From Candidatus Doudnabacteria bacterium (GTDB lineage Bacteria; Patescibacteriota; Doudnabacteria; UBA920): a stretch of 15,190 nucleotides of DNA. The stretch is taken from NCBI GenBank assembly GCA_903913365.1, contig CAIWKW010000057.1, forward strand, positions 1 to 15,190. The letters are read 5' to 3'. The notes under the pieces were generated by a model, which had not been told where the DNA came from, did no database searches, and was given only the letters and a program-made list of their open reading frames with translations. The stretch's first letter is position 1; each line of letters starts with the position of its first letter. Below, in pieces: positions 12,983 through 15,190 of the stretch. Both the position numbers and the translations under genes were made by a program.

Positions 12983-13468
12983 CTAACGGGTAACGGAAAT
13001 TGTCTGTCCCAATTCCGCACCGCTTGCCGCAACCGTATACCTGCCGTTTGCGTCTTTGGACACAGAATAACCTGTGGTATAAGTGGTGGTACCGCTGCCG
13101 CTGCCCTTACCTGGGTCCGGATCAATCAGCACCGATGACATATAAACAGGCACAAGGCAAGGCATTATATTTGCCTTTGAAGATGTACTGCTGATGTCGG
13201 ACATTGTCTCGTCAATTAAGTTTGTCCCAAAACCGTTAACAGGGCAAACAAATGTTCCTTTGTTATCAACAATATTTTGGCCAATGGCATTTAATATAGT
13301 ATTAACGTTACTGAGCCTTTGGGTATTGCGCCCTTGCGCAAACTGCCTGGCCGGATTAATTGCAATAATAACAATGGTGGCCAATATGGCAATCATCCCT
13401 ATAACCACCAAAATTTCTATTAAAGTAAAACCGCTAACTTTTTTATTTTCGCTCCTTTTTAATTTCAT
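12983..13468 (-). CDS. Type IV pilin-like protein (pseudopilin fold, N-methylation motif)
   Basis: 161 residues. Prepilin leader MKLKRSENKKVSG is cut by the prepilin peptidase after G13; the mature protein starts F14-TLIEILVVIGMIAILATIVI with the conserved Glu at +5 (E18), the hydrophobic helix used both as anchor and for filament assembly. The downstream AINPARQFAQGRNTQRLSNV resembles the pilins common in Patescibacteria. The globular part has C75 and C104 (possible disulfide) and ends GAELGQTISVTR. Likely subunit of a type IV pilus for attachment, uptake or motility; no assembly genes (pilB, pilC, pilD) lie in the window, so it is an orphan here. Own promoter; the ATG lacks a Shine-Dalgarno sequence (a GGAGG about 30 nt upstream is too far away). 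Confidence 0.94.
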   Translation of the reverse strand: MKLKRSENKKVSGFTLIEILVVIGMIAILATIVIIAINPARQFAQGRNTQRLSNVNTILNAIGQNIVDNKGTFVCPVNGFGTNLIDETMSDISSTSSKANIMPCLVPVYMSSVLIDPDPGKGSGSGTTTYTTGYSVSKDANGRYTVAASGAELGQTISVTR

Positions 13469-13532
13469 ATAATTTAGATGTTAATTTTTAATTTTACCTC
13501 CGACCTTTGGCAACTTTATGTCATCTGGAAAA

Positions 13533-13561
13533 ATCATAGCATAATTAAAACGATTTTTCAA
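13533..13561 (-). promoter_or_regulatory. Promoter of the pilin gene
   Basis: -35 TTGAAA (13561-13556), 17-nt spacer, -10 TATGAT (13538-13533). Predicted start near 13526, leader of about 58 nt. Confidence 0.78.
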
Positions 13562-13650
13562 AAAGACCTTATTAAATAAAGCTATTAAGCAAAGTTTGTT
13601 ATACTTTAGGCAAATTTAAAATATTAATTTAAAAATTTCTTCGGAATTTT

Positions 13651-13677
13651 AAAAGCCCCGCGCTAAGCGGAGCTTTT
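13651..13677 (-). terminator. Probable terminator of the small membrane protein gene
   Basis: AAAAGC-C-CCGC stem with GCGG-A-GCTTTT (one mismatch, 5-nt loop), about 20 nt after the stop codon at 13697. On the minus strand the stem ends in TTTT. Confidence 0.7.
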
Positions 13678-13696
13678 AGTTTGAAATCATTTTTTA

Positions 13697-13882
13697 CTAT
13701 TTTACGGGGGCATGCTTGACTGGGGCAGTTATGACAATTTGTGATGTATCGTTGTTACCGCTGTCGCTAAGCATTATATAACTAACCAGTGAAATTCCTG
13801 CAACTACCAAAAAAACTATTGTCCAAATAAACCACCGTGAACTATATTCTTGCTTTATTGATTCAGCTGCGTTTGTTTGCAT
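13697..13882 (-). CDS. Small single-pass membrane protein of unknown function
   Basis: 61 residues from the chosen ATG. One transmembrane helix (about residues 17-38, WFIWTIVFLVVAGISLVSY) with a short polar N-terminus and a C-terminal extracytoplasmic tail (SDSGNNDTSQIVITAPVK). No recognisable family and no cysteines. The frame is open 25 codons further upstream (ATG at 13957), but that extension (MEHCFENIYSQ) reads like non-coding sequence, while the ATG at 13882 has the A-rich context (AAAAACAAAAATATG) seen before the trypsin-like gene. A terminator-like hairpin follows. Could be an accessory membrane or pilus-related protein; nothing shows which. Confidence 0.6.
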   Translation of the reverse strand: MQTNAAESIKQEYSSRWFIWTIVFLVVAGISLVSYIMLSDSGNNDTSQIVITAPVKHAPVK

Positions 13883-14132
13883 ATTTTTGTTTTTCTTGTT
13901 TAAACCTTGCCGGCTTGCTGAATTTTGAGAGTAAATATTTTCGAAGCAATGCTCCAAAAATTAAATCTGCGCCACCCTCCCGCTCATCTCGTAAGCCAAG
14001 GATGGTTCGGCTCGTTCGACCACAAATGAATGAAAGAGCATTTTAAACAGCAAATAAACCGTAAGGAAAAAACCAAGGAGTTATTGTGTTAATGACCGCT
14101 AAAAAATCCTCCAAAAATTATCAGCGGCTTAT
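13883..14132. other. Gene-free stretch with a GC-richer island
   Basis: 250 nt without a convincing gene. Positions about 13965-14030 are clearly more GC-rich than the surrounding AT-rich DNA. Upstream on the minus strand of the 61-residue gene I see no strong promoter. The minus strand is open in one frame across the island, and the plus strand in another, but neither has a start with good context. Confidence 0.5.
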
Positions 14133-14456
14133 TTATCTTTTTACCAAAACGGAAACTTCTTTTTTTGCCGAGCGGATTGCAAAAATCGCAAATCCCAGAC
14201 TCAAAATCCACAAAGCCACAATCGGCAATAGCACCACAGCGCCTTTAGGATAAAAGAAAAAGAAGGCAAAACTTACCAAGCCAAGGGAATAAAGCTCTAT
14301 TAAAAACACAATTACCAAGGCTTTAACCAACTTTCCCACAATTGAATCTGCAAATAATTTGTGTACCTTATACCCTTCCCAAATTAAATAAAGACTGCCG
14401 AGCACTAAAATAATCAGCGCTATCCACAAATAGGTACCCAAATTAAGATTATACAT
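14133..14456 (-). CDS. Small multi-pass membrane protein of unknown function
   Basis: 107 residues, three predicted membrane helices: LGTYLWIALIILVLGSLYLI (about 6-25), LVKALVIVFLIELYSLGLVS (about 43-62) and VVLLPIVALWILSLGFAIFA (about 74-93), with a Lys/Arg-rich C-terminus (RSAKKEVSVLVKR). The loop between helices 1 and 2 (EGYKVHKLF) is positively charged. No family recognised. It has its own extended -10 promoter between it and the upstream VKOR gene; no terminator is evident after VKOR, so read-through co-expression is possible. Start ATG at 14456 lacks a clear Shine-Dalgarno sequence. Confidence 0.8.
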   Translation of the reverse strand: MYNLNLGTYLWIALIILVLGSLYLIWEGYKVHKLFADSIVGKLVKALVIVFLIELYSLGLVSFAFFFFYPKGAVVLLPIVALWILSLGFAIFAIRSAKKEVSVLVKR

Positions 14457-14490
14457 TTGATTTTTATATCGCTTAAGAAGTCTTTACTAT

Positions 14491-14521
14491 ATTATATCAT
14501 ATTTTTTATAATGCCTGTAAA
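14491..14521 (-). promoter_or_regulatory. Promoter of the 107-residue membrane protein gene
   Basis: -10 TATAAT (14496-14491) with TGA extension; a -35-like TTTACA (14521-14516) is 19 nt away, long but tolerable with an extended -10. Predicted start near 14484, leader of about 28 nt. Confidence 0.65.
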
Positions 14522-14563
14522 TAAAGGTTCACTCTGCTTATAACTGTAAGGTATTGATTTGTG

Positions 14564-14983
14564 CTAATAAATCCGTGGTTTATGCTCTATGTTTATGTCC
14601 ATCACAAAAATTAGAATACTCAATAAATCAATTGTCAAACAATATTGGCAAATTTGTTTAATGACAAAAAATTGAATGGATAAAAAAGTTAACGACGCCA
14701 AAGCTCCGGCACCAAGCAGGACGGTTAATAACTTTTTCCAAAACTTATAATTGTTCGCCAACAGTCCTGAAACAATTACCGCGGAAAAATAAGCCACCCC
14801 CCAAACAGCCAAAGGAATGTTAAATAATACCGAATATTTGCTGTTTAGCACGGTTTCGCAGCCATGAGTTAAATCGCAGGGCACGGCAAAACCCAAATAA
14901 TGGGTAATAGCCAAATACAAACTAACTCCAAAACCGAATACAGCCAATATAACAATAATGTCGTGTTTATGTCTATGATGCAT
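14564..14983 (-). CDS. VKOR family thiol oxidoreductase
   Basis: 139 residues, a four-helix membrane domain (about 9-29, 54-74, 84-106, 116-130). Bacterial VKOR homologues take the place of DsbB: they reoxidise a DsbA-like partner with quinone and so drive disulfide formation outside the cytoplasm. Seen: the active-site CxxC in ICQYCLTIDLL (C112, C115) and the loop pair C36 and C42 in VPCDLTHGCETVLNSKYS, with the typical following NIPLAVWG. All four essential cysteines are present. No thioredoxin domain is fused, so a separate DsbA-like partner is needed; none is in the window. The start ATG is preceded directly by an extended -10, implying leaderless mRNA. The gene opposes the reducing DipZ-like protein in function. 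Confidence 0.93.
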   Translation of the reverse strand: MHHRHKHDIIVILAVFGFGVSLYLAITHYLGFAVPCDLTHGCETVLNSKYSVLFNIPLAVWGVAYFSAVIVSGLLANNYKFWKKLLTVLLGAGALASLTFLSIQFFVIKQICQYCLTIDLLSILIFVMDINIEHKPRIY

Positions 14984-14989
14984 AAGATT

Positions 14990-14998
14990 ATAATATCA
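14990..14998 (-). promoter_or_regulatory. Extended -10 of the VKOR gene (leaderless)
   Basis: TGATATTAT on the minus strand, with TATTAT ending 6 nt before the ATG, so +1 falls on the A of ATG. Identical arrangement and 9-nt motif to the hrcA promoter, but without a good -35 at 17 nt. Confidence 0.65.
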
Positions 14999-15060
14999 TA
15001 ATTTTACAGAGCAGCGCCAGAGACGGGGATGCTATTATTCGCCTTTTTTCGACAGTGGCT

Positions 15061-15111
15061 GTAGTTGCCTGATTTATCAGGCTCTTAAAGCTCCATAAAT
15101 GGAGCAACTAC
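15061..15111. repeat. Paired REP-like element (BIME-like), intergenic copy
   Basis: 51 nt, the same length as the grpE copy (37 of 51 positions identical by hand). Left: GTAGTTG then CCTGA-TTTA-TCAGG. Linker CTCTTAAA. Right on minus: GTAGTT then GCTCCA-TTTA-TGGAGC. Outer GTAGTTGC can pair with GCAACTAC, so the whole folds as a three-way junction. Arms differ from the other copies in a compensatory way. Confidence 0.85.
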
Positions 15112-15124
15112 ATTAAATGACATT

Positions 15125-15170
15125 CTCCCCGGGCTGAAGCCCGGGGTTTCCTTTTATGGCGCCCGCGATG
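15125..15170 (+). repeat. GC hairpin repeat copy 2 (terminator-like)
   Basis: Perfect 8-bp stem CCCCGGGC-TGAA-GCCCGGGG followed by TTTCCTTTTA and then GCCCGCGATG. Matches 9151-9196 over 46 nt except for a 2-nt difference in stem length, a compensating 2-nt gap and two substitutions. No plus-strand gene in the window ends here, so it may be mainly a dispersed repeat. It lies near the window edge. Confidence 0.75.
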
Positions 15171-15190
15171 TTTTCTCAAACGTTTGGCCA

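Noticed and set aside
13883..13957. 25-residue N-terminal extension of the small membrane protein
   Set aside because: Composition reads like non-coding sequence, and the ATG at 13882 has an A-rich start context like another gene of the window.
13960..14045. Possible tRNA (TTCGA-like T-arm motif in the GC island)
   Set aside because: No consistent cloverleaf: acceptor, D and anticodon stems cannot be paired on either strand.
14092..14250. Plus-strand frame starting ATG after AAGGAG at 14092
   Set aside because: Most of it is antisense to the 107-residue membrane protein gene; the AAGGAG is 12 nt away and the product shows no recognisable feature.

Overview
The window looks like a chromosomal segment of a Patescibacteria (Candidate Phyla Radiation) bacterium, probably a Parcubacteria-type lineage. 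The evidence is indirect: a short HrcA (251 residues), a small pseudopilin whose segment after the N-terminal helix (NPARQFAQGRNTQR) is of a kind I associate with these genomes, a DUF3467 protein, a VKOR homologue, several start codons without a Shine-Dalgarno sequence, and at least two promoters that predict leaderless mRNAs. No rRNA or tRNA gene is present to confirm this.

Left half (1-7246, minus strand): a heat-shock operon in the order hrcA, grpE, small hypothetical (GTG start), lipoprotein, dnaK, membrane-anchored metzincin protease, DUF3467 protein, dnaJ (3' end cut off by the window). A sigma70-type promoter (TTGACA-17-TATTAT) lies upstream of hrcA. A CIRCE-like inverted repeat with the canonical 9-nt spacer covers its -35, which fits HrcA autorepression. 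The predicted transcription start is the A of the hrcA ATG. The spacers between these genes hold short tandem or low-complexity repeats, and two REP-like insertions lie in this half.

Centre (7332-9141, plus strand): a divergent two-gene unit, an ORF6N/KilA-N-type DNA-binding protein followed 6 nt later by a secreted sedolisin (S53) protease with ten cysteines and no large propeptide. From 9142 to 9457 lies a gene-free stretch with several hairpins, ending in a bidirectional terminator shared with the next, convergent gene.

Right half (9458-14983): a secreted, C-terminally anchored trypsin-like protease (minus); a DipZ-like fusion of CcdA, thioredoxin and a C-terminal beta domain (plus); a type IV pilin-like protein (minus); two small membrane proteins (minus); and a VKOR thiol oxidase (minus). 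VKOR (oxidising) and DipZ (reducing) can be read as the two arms of extracytoplasmic disulfide chemistry serving the cysteine-bearing exported proteins encoded nearby. That is inference from content.

The least expected structure is a family of REP-like elements: GTAG-headed hairpins with TTTA loops. Two are paired head to head as 51-nt units of exactly equal length. One (15061-15111) is intergenic. The other (5986-6036) lies inside grpE, starts exactly on a codon boundary and adds 17 in-frame residues. A solo copy lies at 5635-5660. A separate GC-rich, terminator-like 46-nt repeat occurs at 9151 and 15125.
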